Source: Thermoleophilaceae bacterium (lineage in GTDB: Bacteria; Actinomycetota; Thermoleophilia; Solirubrobacterales; Thermoleophilaceae). From it: a DNA stretch of 64,000 nt. Below, one piece after another: positions 16,389-24,825 of this stretch (position 1 is its first letter; each line of letters begins with the position of its first letter). The notes beneath the pieces were generated by a model. The model had not been told where the DNA came from. It made no database searches and worked only from the letters and a program-made list of their open reading frames with translations. Location of the stretch: positions 171,062 through 235,061 of the forward strand of contig JAUJNT010000005.1 in assembly GCA_030448005.1 (NCBI GenBank), written 5' to 3'. The translations under genes were made by a program, and so were the position numbers.

Positions 16389-17681
16389 TTACAAGTCGAC
16401 GCTCGCGCCGCGGCGCCGGTCGAGAAAGGCCACGAGCACGGTGCAGGCGAGCACAACGATCATCGGCTCGAGCGGCAGCCGGTAGCGCGTGGCCGCCGCC
16501 GAGGTGAAGACCATAGAGGCCGCCAGTGCCATTGCCAGCAGCGGGAAGATAAGCGTGCGGCGCGCGCGCAGGCGCCAGAGCGCCACCAGCGCCGCCGCCA
16601 GCAGCACGAAGTAGATCGCTATGCCCACCACGGACACCTTCTCGTTGCGTCCCTCGAAGGCCACCTCGTCGATCGCGTACTGCGGTCGCCGGATGTCCCA
16701 GGTGCGCGAGAGGCCGTTCCAGAAGAACGCCTTGGGCAGCGAGACTGGGTGCTCCTTGATGTAGTCGAGGGCCCGACTTTGGAGCTCCTCGCGGAACTCG
16801 GCGTCGGGGATCGGCGGCCCGTTGAAGAGCTCCTCCTCGCGGGCGGTACGCACCCGCCAGGCGTACGGGCTGCGCGGGTCGTTCGCGGCATCGTCGTTGA
16901 AGGTGCCGTAGGCGGCGCTGTCCTGCATCGACAGGGGGATGAAGTCGTTTGCCACGCGGTAGTTGCGCGCCGTCCAGGGGGCGATCAGCGCCACCATCAC
17001 CAGCACCGAGAGCCCCAGCATCAGGGTGCCGCGGCGAAGGCCTGCCGCCATCCACCAGGCCACCGCCACCCCGGGGAGGAAGAAGAAGGCAGTCGGGCGC
17101 ACCAGCAGGCTTGCCGCCATCACCGCCCCCACGGCCACCGCCAGGCGGGGCGTCGGGACCCGCTCGAGTGCCAGCAGCAACAGCAAGATGCCGAGCGGCA
17201 GGGCGAGCGCCTCGGGATAGAGCCTGCCCTCCCACTGCCACATGTGCGGGTAGAGCGCGCCTACGAAAGCGGCCGCGGTGGCCACCCGCGGGTCGAACAG
17301 CCGGCGGGCCAGCAGCCACAGCAGGAGGATCACGATCGGACCGAGCAACACCGTCTGCAGCAGCAGCAGCTTGCCCACGCCCACGCCGAGCACGAGGTAC
17401 ACCGTGCTTACCCACGCCGGGTATCCCGGTGACTTCCACATGCCCGCGTGTGGGATGTCGAAAGGGCGGTCGGTCCAGAACCACTTCCCCTCGGTCGCGC
17501 GCAGGCCCTCCAGGTAGTACTCGGGCTCATCTCCGGCCAACGTGTGGTCGTAGGTCACCAGGACGTAGGCCACTCGCAGGGCCAGGCCCGCGGCGATCGC
17601 CGCCAGCAGCAAGACGACCTCGCCCCGGGCCACGTCGCCTCCCGCGAGGCGGGACAGGAGTGTCCGGAGCTGTTCGATCAC
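16389..17681 (-). CDS. GT39/ArnT-like membrane glycosyltransferase
   Basis: A 430-residue polytopic membrane protein. After the first membrane helix, the AGDEPEYYLEGL loop carries the Asp-Glu pair (51-52) typical of PMT/ArnT-type GT-C enzymes. MWKSPGYPAWVS follows, and 9-10 further hydrophobic helices end in a basic tail. GT-C enzymes use polyprenyl-phosphate-linked sugars at the outer membrane face, so the synthase at 11685 could supply the donor. The frame is open far upstream, but GTG at 17681 gives a normal N-terminus. The large loop after helix 7 is shorter than in true protein mannosyltransferases. Confidence 0.82.
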   Translation of the reverse strand: MIEQLRTLLSRLAGGDVARGEVVLLLAAIAAGLALRVAYVLVTYDHTLAGDEPEYYLEGLRATEGKWFWTDRPFDIPHAGMWKSPGYPAWVSTVYLVLGVGVGKLLLLQTVLLGPIVILLLWLLARRLFDPRVATAAAFVGALYPHMWQWEGRLYPEALALPLGILLLLLALERVPTPRLAVAVGAVMAASLLVRPTAFFFLPGVAVAWWMAAGLRRGTLMLGLSVLVMVALIAPWTARNYRVANDFIPLSMQDSAAYGTFNDDAANDPRSPYAWRVRTAREEELFNGPPIPDAEFREELQSRALDYIKEHPVSLPKAFFWNGLSRTWDIRRPQYAIDEVAFEGRNEKVSVVGIAIYFVLLAAALVALWRLRARRTLIFPLLAMALAASMVFTSAAATRYRLPLEPMIVVLACTVLVAFLDRRRGASVDL

Positions 17682-17770
17682 CGCGAGCGCTCCCGGCTCT
17701 GCTCCGTGCCCGCCATCCGGCCGGGGACTATAGGATCGAGGTCCTCCCCACCGCTCTTCCTCGGCGAACC

Positions 17771-18088
17771 TCAGAGGCTGCAGGCGCTGGCCGCGGAGAG
17801 TGCGCGACAAACCTCCCGCATCCGGTCGGCGGCGAGGGTCGTGATCCGCTCCGTGCATAGGGAAGGGCGGATCGGCGCGATGTTGTCGAGCGTGAGGCAG
17901 CAGCGGGCGGGCATCCCGTCCGCCTCGTCGAGAGGCACTTCGGTCGGAATGCCCCTGATCGTGCGGGTCGCCGGTACGCCGAGGACCTGCGTGAGCACGG
18001 GTATCGCCTCGTCGCGGGTCAAGACCAGGAACGGGCGGCACCCGGCGCGCGGATGCTCATACCACCAGACCTCGCCCCGACTCACCAC
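17771..18088 (-). CDS. MazF/PemK-family endoribonuclease toxin
   Basis: A 105-residue protein with the MazF signature: RGEVWWYEHPRAGCRPFLVLT at the N-terminus, the VPLDEADGMPARCCLTLDNI core and an RITTLAADRMREVCRAL C-terminal helix. MazF toxins cleave mRNA at short sequences until neutralised by the antitoxin. Its GTG start overlaps the antitoxin gene by seven bases, which is normal for such modules. All expected segments are present, so it is likely active. Confidence 0.92.
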   Translation of the reverse strand: MVSRGEVWWYEHPRAGCRPFLVLTRDEAIPVLTQVLGVPATRTIRGIPTEVPLDEADGMPARCCLTLDNIAPIRPSLCTERITTLAADRMREVCRALSAASACSL

Positions 18089-18378
18089 GAGCTCCGTCCG
18101 GCCACCCGCTCCTCCGCATCCAGCCGGCGCAGAACTTCCTCCGTGGAGGCGTCTGCGCTCGCCGCGACATCACCCCAGTCGTCGGGCTCACCTTGGGGAA
18201 GACGGCGGTATCCGGCGACGATTCGCTCGCCGATGATCGTCTCGCGATCATGGCGAAGGCCTTCCCATAAGAGCTCCCGTATGAGGCCGGACCGGGAGGC
18301 GCCCCTGCGCGCGGCAACCCTGTCGAGCATCTCCACGAGGTCGTCACTGAGCTGCACCATGGTTTGGCTACGGGGCAT
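18082..18378 (-). CDS. Ribbon-helix-helix antitoxin
   Basis: This 98-residue protein has an N-terminal MetJ/Arc-type ribbon-helix-helix (TMVQLSDDLVEMLDRVAAR, then GASRSGLIRELLWEGL) and an acidic C-terminal tail that would wrap the toxin. It is upstream of and overlaps the MazF gene. Such antitoxins repress their own operon by binding repeated sites around the start, and two tandem 11-bp repeats lie exactly there (18375-18396). The ATG at 18378 is within the second repeat. Confidence 0.92.
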   Translation of the reverse strand: MPRSQTMVQLSDDLVEMLDRVAARRGASRSGLIRELLWEGLRHDRETIIGERIVAGYRRLPQGEPDDWGDVAASADASTEEVLRRLDAEERVAGRSSW

Positions 18379-18396
18379 AGCCCTAGCATAGCCCTA
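18375..18396. promoter_or_regulatory. Tandem 11-bp repeats at the antitoxin start, candidate operator
   Basis: GCATAGCCCTA occurs twice head to tail (18375-18385 and 18386-18396), covering the start codon of the antitoxin and the bases before it. Ribbon-helix-helix proteins often bind tandem short sites, so autoregulation is the likely meaning. The location over the initiation codon would also allow repression of translation or early elongation. Confidence 0.45.
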
Positions 18397-18503
18397 TGGC
18401 TCTGTCCAGCTTCTGCGCACTCACCCCGTCCTCAAGCGGAGGCTCGGGGGTACCACTACACCTGCGGGCCCGCGCTCGAGGCGTTCGCCCGGCAGCCGAT
18501 GGC

Positions 18504-19655
18504 TCACCCCTGTCCTCGAAGGCGGTAGAACAGCTTGCGTGCCGGCTCGGAGTACCTGAACAGCCGGCTCATCTGCAAGGCGCGCAGGGCCGCGTCCGTC
18601 GAGGCCAGCTGTCGCTCCGCGCGTTCGCGCTCGACGTGGGCCGCCTGGATCTCCTCGTGCAGGCGCGTGAGCTCCGCCCGAGCCGCGGCCAACTCGGTCC
18701 GCATGGTGTCGAGCTCGCCGCGCGCGGTGTTGAGCTCGCCGCTTGCGGTGTCGAGCTGCAACGCGAGCCGCAGGGCGCTCGAAAGCAACTTCGCGGCGGC
18801 GGGGTCACCAGGGGAAAGCTGTGCACCGGGGTCGCTCCCCGTCATGAAGTCCCGCAGTCGCGTATCAACCACCACCCCCCCGTCGGCAACGGCGGTGTCG
18901 AGATCGGCGTCGGCCACCACGAGATCGTCGAAATGAGCGCGCAGGCGGCCCTCGCGGTGCAACGCGAGCAGGGCGAGCTGGTCGCGGCCGACATCCGGTT
19001 CCCGTGGCTCGAGGCGCTCATAGCCGATGCCCACGTTGAGCACCTTGCGCTCGAACTGCTCGAAGGTACGCATCGGGAAGTGCAGCACCTCGAGCAGGCC
19101 GACCGCCGGCGCCACAGTCAGGTGCGGGGCGTGGATCGAGTGGTTCCCGGGCGCCATCTCGATCTCCGCGGTGGCCCGATGAACAACCTTGGGCTCGAGG
19201 GGCTCACCCCGACCGTTCCTCGAGGCGGCCTCGCGGACCACCATCCGCTCGAGGAAGGGCTCCGGCCCTTCCGGACGGGGCAGGAAGTTCGAGCGGGATG
19301 CGACGAGGGCGTCGATCTCCTCGGGCACGGCGCTCAGGAGATCCTTGAGGCTTCCGAGAAGAGGCCACCAGAACTCGTCGGCGTCGTTGTTGATGACCCA
19401 GTCGGCGCCGTGTTCGACCGCCGCGGCGCGGGCCATGGCGTTGACGTGGGTCACCTGGTCGTGGGCTTCGCCCCCCGCCTCGCGCAGGAGCAGCACGCCC
19501 CGGCGCTCATAGCCGCGGAGCAGCTCGGCGGTTGCGTCGCGGGAGGAGTGGTTGGTGGCGATCACGAAGTCGACCCCCTGAGCCAGGTGGTAGTCCAGGT
19601 TGGCCGCGACGATGTCAGCCTCGTCGCGAGCCAGGAGCGTCATCACGAGCTTCAC
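18504..19655 (-). CDS. GT2-like glycosyltransferase with C-terminal coiled coil
   Basis: About 383 residues from GTG at 19655. MTLLARDEADIVAANLDYHL, VIATNHSSRD and WVINNDADEFWW (DAD at 91-93) match the Glyco_tranf_2_4 group (GT2/GT92-like), and a late HFPMRTFEQFERKVLNVG segment supports this. Residues from about 285 form a heptad coiled coil (LDTASGELNTARGELDTMRT). The extreme C-terminus is basic and aromatic (SRLFRYSEPARKLFYRL), like the tails of two nearby proteins. The frame is open to a TTG at 19745; the GTG is preferred because the conserved domain begins there, but the start is uncertain. Confidence 0.83.
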   Translation of the reverse strand: MKLVMTLLARDEADIVAANLDYHLAQGVDFVIATNHSSRDATAELLRGYERRGVLLLREAGGEAHDQVTHVNAMARAAAVEHGADWVINNDADEFWWPLLGSLKDLLSAVPEEIDALVASRSNFLPRPEGPEPFLERMVVREAASRNGRGEPLEPKVVHRATAEIEMAPGNHSIHAPHLTVAPAVGLLEVLHFPMRTFEQFERKVLNVGIGYERLEPREPDVGRDQLALLALHREGRLRAHFDDLVVADADLDTAVADGGVVVDTRLRDFMTGSDPGAQLSPGDPAAAKLLSSALRLALQLDTASGELNTARGELDTMRTELAAARAELTRLHEEIQAAHVERERAERQLASTDAALRALQMSRLFRYSEPARKLFYRLRGQG

Positions 19656-19800
19656 CTGAGCGACCGTAGCGTCATTCAAGCCAGCGGCGCGCCCCGGTCC
19701 GAAGAAGGCGCGGCTCAGCCGGGGAGCGCTGAGAAGAGATGGCAAGTGCCGCTACCGCCAGAAGCCTCTCCCGGCCTCATGTGCCACCATCCGCCGAATC

Positions 19801-20667
19801 TTGCTTGCGCGGACCAAGGCCACTAGGAGCCTCCATCGGCATGCCGCCGAACATCCTTTGGTCGAAGCCATCGTCGGTCGGCTGTCGCGGGCTGGCACCG
19901 CGGCCGACGTCCCATTCGAACGCAACGCGCCGTATTCGCCTACCCCGGACAATCGGCCCAAGCCCATGGAGGTGGCACCCCTCCCCCTGGCGTGCGATGG
20001 CCGCCCACAGATGTCGTTTGGGGAGCGCGCCGCCCTCGAGGGAGTTCTGGCACAAGTTCGGCCAAAGCTAGCCCTCGAGATCGGAACGGCCGAGGGCGGG
20101 AGCCTCCGCCGCATCGCCGCCCACAGCCAGGAGGTTCACTCCGTCGACCTGGATCACGAGCCCGTCTTGTCACAGGAACCTCTGCCAGATCACGTGACTC
20201 TGCACACGGGTCCCAGCGCAGAGCTGGTCCCGGGTCTTCTGGCGGCGTTTGCGGCGGAGGGCCGCAACCTCGATCTCGCGCTGGTCGACGGGGACCACAG
20301 CCTCGAGGGGGCCGCGGGCGACCTGGAGGCACTCCTGCGATCACCTGCAACCCGGCGGACCGTCATCCTCGTTCATGATTCGATGAATGTTGAAGTGCGC
20401 GCCGGCATCGAGAGCGTAGGACTCAACGGCTACGAAAAGGTCGTCTACCACGAGCTCGACTTCGTGCCGGGTTACATCTACGCCGAGGGAGTGGCGCAAG
20501 GCTCCGTGTGGGGCGGCCTCGCGCTGGTGCTGACCGACGTACGGCGCTCCCCCGGTTACACCGACTCGACTCGGCAGCCGCTCTACCAGGAGCCGTTCGC
20601 CTCAATTCACCGCACCAGGGCCGATCTGCTCAAAGCTCGGGCACGCGAACCTGAGTCAACCGACTAA
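19801..20667 (+). CDS. Class I SAM methyltransferase (Methyltransf_24-like), copy 1
   Basis: A 288-residue protein with LALEIGTAEGGSLRRIA at about 90-106 (SAM-binding loop), then EVHSVDLDHE, LALVDGDHSLEG at about 159-170 and VILVHDSMN, the pattern of Methyltransf_24/cephalosporin-hydroxylase-like enzymes. The C-terminal DFVPGYIYAEG and WGGLALVLTD are shared with the paralogue at 22972. The TTG start at 19801 is the only one before a long leader of about 65 residues absent from the paralogue. It likely O-methylates a sugar or another part of the repeat unit. Confidence 0.78.
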   Translation: MLARTKATRSLHRHAAEHPLVEAIVGRLSRAGTAADVPFERNAPYSPTPDNRPKPMEVAPLPLACDGRPQMSFGERAALEGVLAQVRPKLALEIGTAEGGSLRRIAAHSQEVHSVDLDHEPVLSQEPLPDHVTLHTGPSAELVPGLLAAFAAEGRNLDLALVDGDHSLEGAAGDLEALLRSPATRRTVILVHDSMNVEVRAGIESVGLNGYEKVVYHELDFVPGYIYAEGVAQGSVWGGLALVLTDVRRSPGYTDSTRQPLYQEPFASIHRTRADLLKARAREPESTD

Positions 20668-20837
20668 GGCAGGATTTACATTCAGACCACCGCACGATGT
20701 GGTCGGCTACGGTCGGGGGTGCACTGAAGCCGACCCCTCGGGGCTGGCGCTGGTGGGGACGTGGAGATCCCTCCAGCGGGAGCCGAAGGGTGCCCCAGCT
20801 CGCCCTGTTCCGCGCTCAGCTGAGTTAACGTACGCGC

Positions 20838-21134
20838 GTGGCGTCGAGAAGGGAGAATCTCCAAGCAGGGCACGCAGCGCCTGCGCCCGTCAACCACCGC
20901 GACCGGGAGCTGGCCCGTCAGAACGATCGGCTGCGCGCGGAGCTGCTGGCCGTCTCTGCACAGCTGGAGGCCGCGAGGGCGTCGATCGAGGACTCGGCCG
21001 CCGCCCACCAAGAGGAGCTCGAGGAGCTCCGGCGCGAGCTGGAGGGAACAAAGCACGGGCTCGTCACCCTGAAGGGGTCGGTGAGCTGGAGGTTGACCCG
21101 ATCGCTGCGCGCCCTGCGGCGACTGCTGCGCTGA
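20838..21134 (+). CDS. Small coiled-coil protein with basic SWR-type tail
   Basis: A 98-residue protein of no catalytic family. Residues about 20-75 are a heptad coiled coil (RQNDRLRAELLAVSAQLEAA, EELEELRRELEGTK), followed by GSVSWRLTRSLRALRRLLR, a short amphipathic basic tail. The same arrangement ends the methyltransferase at 23784 (SLSWRVTVPLRRVKRLL). Here the tail stands alone, as if detached from an enzyme. The GTG start has only a weak ribosome-binding site. It is nine bases upstream of the two-domain glycosyltransferase gene, so the two are probably co-translated. Confidence 0.65.
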   Translation: MASRRENLQAGHAAPAPVNHRDRELARQNDRLRAELLAVSAQLEAARASIEDSAAAHQEELEELRRELEGTKHGLVTLKGSVSWRLTRSLRALRRLLR

Positions 21135-21143
21135 GCCGACAGC

Positions 21144-22985
21144 ATGCGCCTACGAATCGCGGAGTCATCGAATGACCGTGCCGCCGAGCTGTTGTCGGCA
21201 GTGGCAGACGAGGCCGTAGCCGCTGGAGCGGAGGTCACGATCGGCCCATCGACGGCGCCTCAGAGCGCGGAGGAGGTCTGCCTCTTCGTACCGGTTGCCG
21301 CCGATGCAGATCCGGTCAACATCCCCTCCGAGCCGATGCGCTCCGTCGCAATCTGCATCGCTCATCCGGGCACTTCGGCGTTTGACGTCTCGACGCGTGT
21401 GGCGGGGAGCGCGGCCCGCGCCGTCGATCTGACCACGGCGGGCACGCTCGAGCAGCGCCGCCGGGGCGTTCGCGCCGAGCGGTTTCGCCTCGGCTTGGGC
21501 GAGAGGTGGCGCATCCCCCAACCCTCGCTCCCCGCGGACCGCCGATGCGACATTCTATTCGTGGGCCAGCACAGCCCGCGGCGGGAGCGGGTGATCGCCG
21601 CCAACGCCTCCGGTCTGGCTGCCAGCCGGTCCGCGATCCACCTGGGATCGCCGCATTCGGGATCCCCGGCGCCACCCCGGGACGCCGCCCGGGCTGCGCT
21701 CTTCGCCGACGCTGCAGTGGTGCTGGACATTCACCCCTTCCGTCCCCACGGCATCGACTGGACGCTTGCCCTCCAGGCGATCGGAGCCGGCGCTCTGCCC
21801 CTGTTCGAGCACGTCTTGGATCCCAGCCCGCTCGTTCCGCGGGAGCACATGATGGTGGCGAACGGCGACCAGCTCGCCACGATCGCACGCGGGCTCCTCA
21901 ACGACCCGGAGAGGCTGCGAGAGATGTCCCAAGGCGCCCGCAGGCTTGCCTGCGAGGAGCTGCCCATGCGCCCTTCGGTGGAGCGCCTCCTGACGATGGC
22001 CGAGGAGATCGCGCGCGGCGCGCGACGCCGTCGACGGCGAGCCCGGGGCCAGAGCCGGAAGGCGGCGACACCCGTTGTCAGCGCCCCCGAAGAGCCGCCG
22101 GCACTCAACGAGGATCTTCGAGCGCGGAAGCTGGCGGCGCTCGACGTCATCGCGCGGAGGCGCCTGGCGAGGGAGCGTGACCTCGGCGAACGGAACCGCT
22201 CGCTCGCAATGCACCGAGCCCATGAGAGTCCGGCCTGGGCGCTCGCCCAACCGAACGTCGCCGTGTGCGTCCCCGTCCATGACGATGGAAGCACCGCTGT
22301 GCGTGCCCTCGAGAGCGCGATCGGATGTGCAGGGGTGGACATCGAGCTTCTGGTGCTCGACGACGGGTCGGCGGACGATTCGCTCGACCGCGTCGTGACC
22401 TGGCTGGAGCGGCGTCCTCATGTTGCGGGCAGCGTGATCGCCAGTCCGGTCAACCGCGGCCTCGGCGCGGCCCGGAACGCGATGCTGGCCATGGCACGCG
22501 CCCCGTACGCCTTCATGCTCGACGCGGACAACCTCGTCTTTCCCAAGGCGCTGCGCCGGCTCGTCGATGCCCTCGAGAAGGATCCCCAGGCGGTGTTCGC
22601 CTACGGCTTGCTCGAACGACGCCGCGGGGGGAGGTCGGTGGGACTGCTGAGTGCCGGGCCGTGGGAGCCGGCGCGCCTGCGTTCGGGCAACTACATCGAT
22701 GCGATGGCGCTCCTGCGGCGGGAAGCCGTGCTGGAGATAGGCGGATTCGCTGAGAGTCTGGCGTTGTATGGGTTGGAGGACTTCGACCTGTGGTGCCGGG
22801 TCGCAGAGCTGGGCCTACACGCGCAGCACGTGCCCACCTTCGTAGGGAGATACCACGAGCGGCCCGACTCCATGCTGTCGCTGGCCTCGATTGACGTCAG
22901 CGACGCCGTCCGCGAGCTACGCGAGCGCTACCCGCGCCTGGCCCCCGACATCCCGCCATCGGGCGGTCGATCTAACGCCGCTTGA
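21144..22985 (+). CDS. Two-domain glycosyltransferase: CgeB-like GT-B half plus GT2 half, copy 1
   Basis: 613 residues. The N-terminal half (1-290) resembles the CgeB/glycosyltransferase-1-like spore-coat group: CDILFVGQHSPRRERVI at about 135, ALQAIGAGALPLFEHVLDP at about 209 and GDQLATIARGLLNDPERLRE near 241. An Arg-rich linker (290-365) leads to a GT2 domain: VAVCVPVHDDGSTAVRALES at 372, DDGS at 406-409, NRGLGAARN, FMLDADN (DAD at 460-462) and LEDFDLWCRVAELG near 550. Two transferase folds in one chain suggest two successive additions, but the N-terminal half may be inactive. A close architectural paralogue is at 24826. The ATG start overlaps nothing. Confidence 0.82.
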   Translation: MRLRIAESSNDRAAELLSAVADEAVAAGAEVTIGPSTAPQSAEEVCLFVPVAADADPVNIPSEPMRSVAICIAHPGTSAFDVSTRVAGSAARAVDLTTAGTLEQRRRGVRAERFRLGLGERWRIPQPSLPADRRCDILFVGQHSPRRERVIAANASGLAASRSAIHLGSPHSGSPAPPRDAARAALFADAAVVLDIHPFRPHGIDWTLALQAIGAGALPLFEHVLDPSPLVPREHMMVANGDQLATIARGLLNDPERLREMSQGARRLACEELPMRPSVERLLTMAEEIARGARRRRRRARGQSRKAATPVVSAPEEPPALNEDLRARKLAALDVIARRRLARERDLGERNRSLAMHRAHESPAWALAQPNVAVCVPVHDDGSTAVRALESAIGCAGVDIELLVLDDGSADDSLDRVVTWLERRPHVAGSVIASPVNRGLGAARNAMLAMARAPYAFMLDADNLVFPKALRRLVDALEKDPQAVFAYGLLERRRGGRSVGLLSAGPWEPARLRSGNYIDAMALLRREAVLEIGGFAESLALYGLEDFDLWCRVAELGLHAQHVPTFVGRYHERPDSMLSLASIDVSDAVRELRERYPRLAPDIPPSGGRSNAA

Positions 22986-23754
22986 GCGCTCGCAACCGCG
23001 CCAAGAGGCGCGACGAGGAGGAGGTTTCGGCCGTCTCAACGCCACGGTCCGCGCCTTTGACCCCGCGGCCGGCTGCATCGTCCTCGTAGGACTGGCGTAC
23101 CCGCTGGTAGACCTCGGCGACGCTGTAGCGGTCGTCCATCACCGCCGGGCGCTCGGCCCGCTCGGCACTGTCGAGCACGACCAGTCCAAGGCCGTTCCAT
23201 GCCGCGTGGCCGTAGGACGGATGCTCCCGGACCACCAGGTAGCCCGGCACGAAGTCCCACATGCAGAGGGCGACCTTGGGGTGCGAGGGCAGGTCGAGCG
23301 ATTCGAGACCGGCTCGCACGTCGTCGTTGGCGGTGTCGTGAAAGACCAGCACCGTGCGCCGACAGGCGTCGGAGTCCACGATCGCGGACGTGTCGCGGCG
23401 GACCCCTTCCCGACTGTGGTCGCCGTCAATGAGCGCGAAGTCCACGTGACGGCCGGCCGCGGCAAACTCGCCCAGGACCTGCGGGAGCAGTGTCGCCGAG
23501 TCCCCGATGTGGAAGGCCGCGTTCTCGATCTCCTCGGAGAGGGCCGCGACGCCTGGCTCGATGTCGAACGCATGCACCTCGCGGGAGTGAGCGGCGATCC
23601 TCCGCAGGCTGCCTCCCTGAGCGGTACCGGTCTCGATCGCCAGCGTGGGCTGAACCTGCGTCAACAGGCCCTCGAGCGCGAATCGCTCGCCGTAGGTCAT
23701 CTGCCAGACCGGGTCGCTCATCACGGCCAGGTCGAACGCGGACTGATTGGGCAA
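22972..23754 (-). CDS. Class I SAM methyltransferase (Methyltransf_24-like), copy 2
   Basis: 260 residues: MTYGERFALEGLLTQVQPTL, AIETGTAQGGSLRRIAAHS, FALIDGDHSREGVRRD and VLVFHDTANDDVRAGLESL. It is clearly paralogous to the protein at 19801 (same motif order, DFVPGY and a C-terminal Gly-rich strand), with an extra basic C-terminus (LLARLRALKRR). The TTG start at 23754 follows GAAGGG; ATG at 23721 is an alternative. Its 3' end overlaps the convergent two-domain glycosyltransferase by 14 bases, and it follows the methyltransferase at 23784 by 29 bases in one transcript. Confidence 0.82.
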   Translation of the reverse strand: MPNQSAFDLAVMSDPVWQMTYGERFALEGLLTQVQPTLAIETGTAQGGSLRRIAAHSREVHAFDIEPGVAALSEEIENAAFHIGDSATLLPQVLGEFAAAGRHVDFALIDGDHSREGVRRDTSAIVDSDACRRTVLVFHDTANDDVRAGLESLDLPSHPKVALCMWDFVPGYLVVREHPSYGHAAWNGLGLVVLDSAERAERPAVMDDRYSVAEVYQRVRQSYEDDAAGRGVKGADRGVETAETSSSSRLLARLRALKRR

Positions 23755-23783
23755 CTCGTTCCCTTCGCCCAGGCCGGCTTCTA

Positions 23784-24791
23784 TCAGCGGGCGAGCAGCC
23801 GCTTGACACGGCGCAGTGGGACGGTCACACGCCAGCTGAGCGACGAGGTGACCTCAGCCACGCGGTCTGCGTACAGGGCGCGCTCGCTCTCCACCAGATC
23901 GACCAGACGTCCCACCTCCTCCTCGCTTCGACGGAGCTGCACGTGCAGCTCGTCGAGCTCGGCGCCTGTCGTGCGCTGCTCCTCGAAGAGAGCCTTTTGG
24001 GCCATGAGCAGGTCCTGCTGCTTCTGGTAGAGCTCTAGCCAGCGCCGGACCTCAGCCAGACCCGTGGCCACCATGCGCACCGGGATGCTCGGGAGTGGCT
24101 GCCGGCTGGCGAGCACGATGGAGTAGGGCGCGCCGTCGTCCGTTGCGGATACCACCTGCGCCAACTCGGCCCTCGCGATGGGCTCGACCGCGAGCGACGC
24201 TCCCACGCCGCCCTCCAGCACGGCGGAGGCGATCAGATTTTGCTGCTGGCGGACCGCGGTGTACGGGAAGTGCCCCGCCAGGACCTTCTCGAGCTCCTCC
24301 GAGTAGAGCCCGGCAACGTTGTTCGGGCCGCCGGGCACGGAGGCATCCCGGTTCGGCCAAGAGATGGCAAGCACGCCACCGGGCGAGAGCACGCGCGCCA
24401 ACTCGGTGATCGCTTCCTGTGCACGGTCCAAGCGCTCGAGGACCTCGAAGCAGACGATCAGGTCGAAGCTCCCGTCCTCGAATGGCATGTCGTGGATGCC
24501 GGCGGTGACGAAGCGCGCTCCCTCCGCCGCGCCCCCCACCGCTGCCTCCAACACCGCCGCCGCGCTGTCCACCCCGACGGTCTCGACTGCCCCGGACGCG
24601 GCGAGGAGGTTGGTCCCGTGTCCGAGCCCGCAACCCGCATCGAGCACGCGGCGACCCTCCGCGATGCCGGCAGACCACCAGTAACGGGCCAGCTGCTCGG
24701 CCTCGATCAGCTCGCCGCGCGTGGTATCCGGAACGAAGCGCTCTGGCACCTCGTCCATCCGATTCGACACATCGACGTGCACGTCGGGCAA
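23784..24791 (-). CDS. SAM methyltransferase with C-terminal coiled coil and SWR tail
   Basis: 335 residues. Residues 45-150 are a Methyltransf_11 domain (VLDAGCGLGHGT at 49-60, FDLIVCFEVLERLD, LSPGGVLAISWPN). From about 245 the chain becomes a coiled coil (LELYQKQQDLLMAQKALFEE, ELDELHVQLRRSEEEVGRLV), ending TSSLSWRVTVPLRRVKRLLA. A methyltransferase joined to a coiled coil recalls WbdD, which caps O-antigen chains and measures their length; that role is only an analogy, because this coiled coil is much shorter and no kinase domain is present. The TTG start at 24791 has GGTGAG upstream; the divergent gene starts 35 bases away. Confidence 0.84.
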   Translation of the reverse strand: MPDVHVDVSNRMDEVPERFVPDTTRGELIEAEQLARYWWSAGIAEGRRVLDAGCGLGHGTNLLAASGAVETVGVDSAAAVLEAAVGGAAEGARFVTAGIHDMPFEDGSFDLIVCFEVLERLDRAQEAITELARVLSPGGVLAISWPNRDASVPGGPNNVAGLYSEELEKVLAGHFPYTAVRQQQNLIASAVLEGGVGASLAVEPIARAELAQVVSATDDGAPYSIVLASRQPLPSIPVRMVATGLAEVRRWLELYQKQQDLLMAQKALFEEQRTTGAELDELHVQLRRSEEEVGRLVDLVESERALYADRVAEVTSSLSWRVTVPLRRVKRLLAR

Positions 24792-24825
24792 GGTATCTCA
24801 CCTTTTGCCCTGGGATCATTGCGCC

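Noticed and set aside
16332..17432. 366-codon plus-strand frame opposite the GT39-like gene
   Set aside because: It is His/Gln/Arg-rich, without any motif, and is antisense to a clear polytopic membrane protein.
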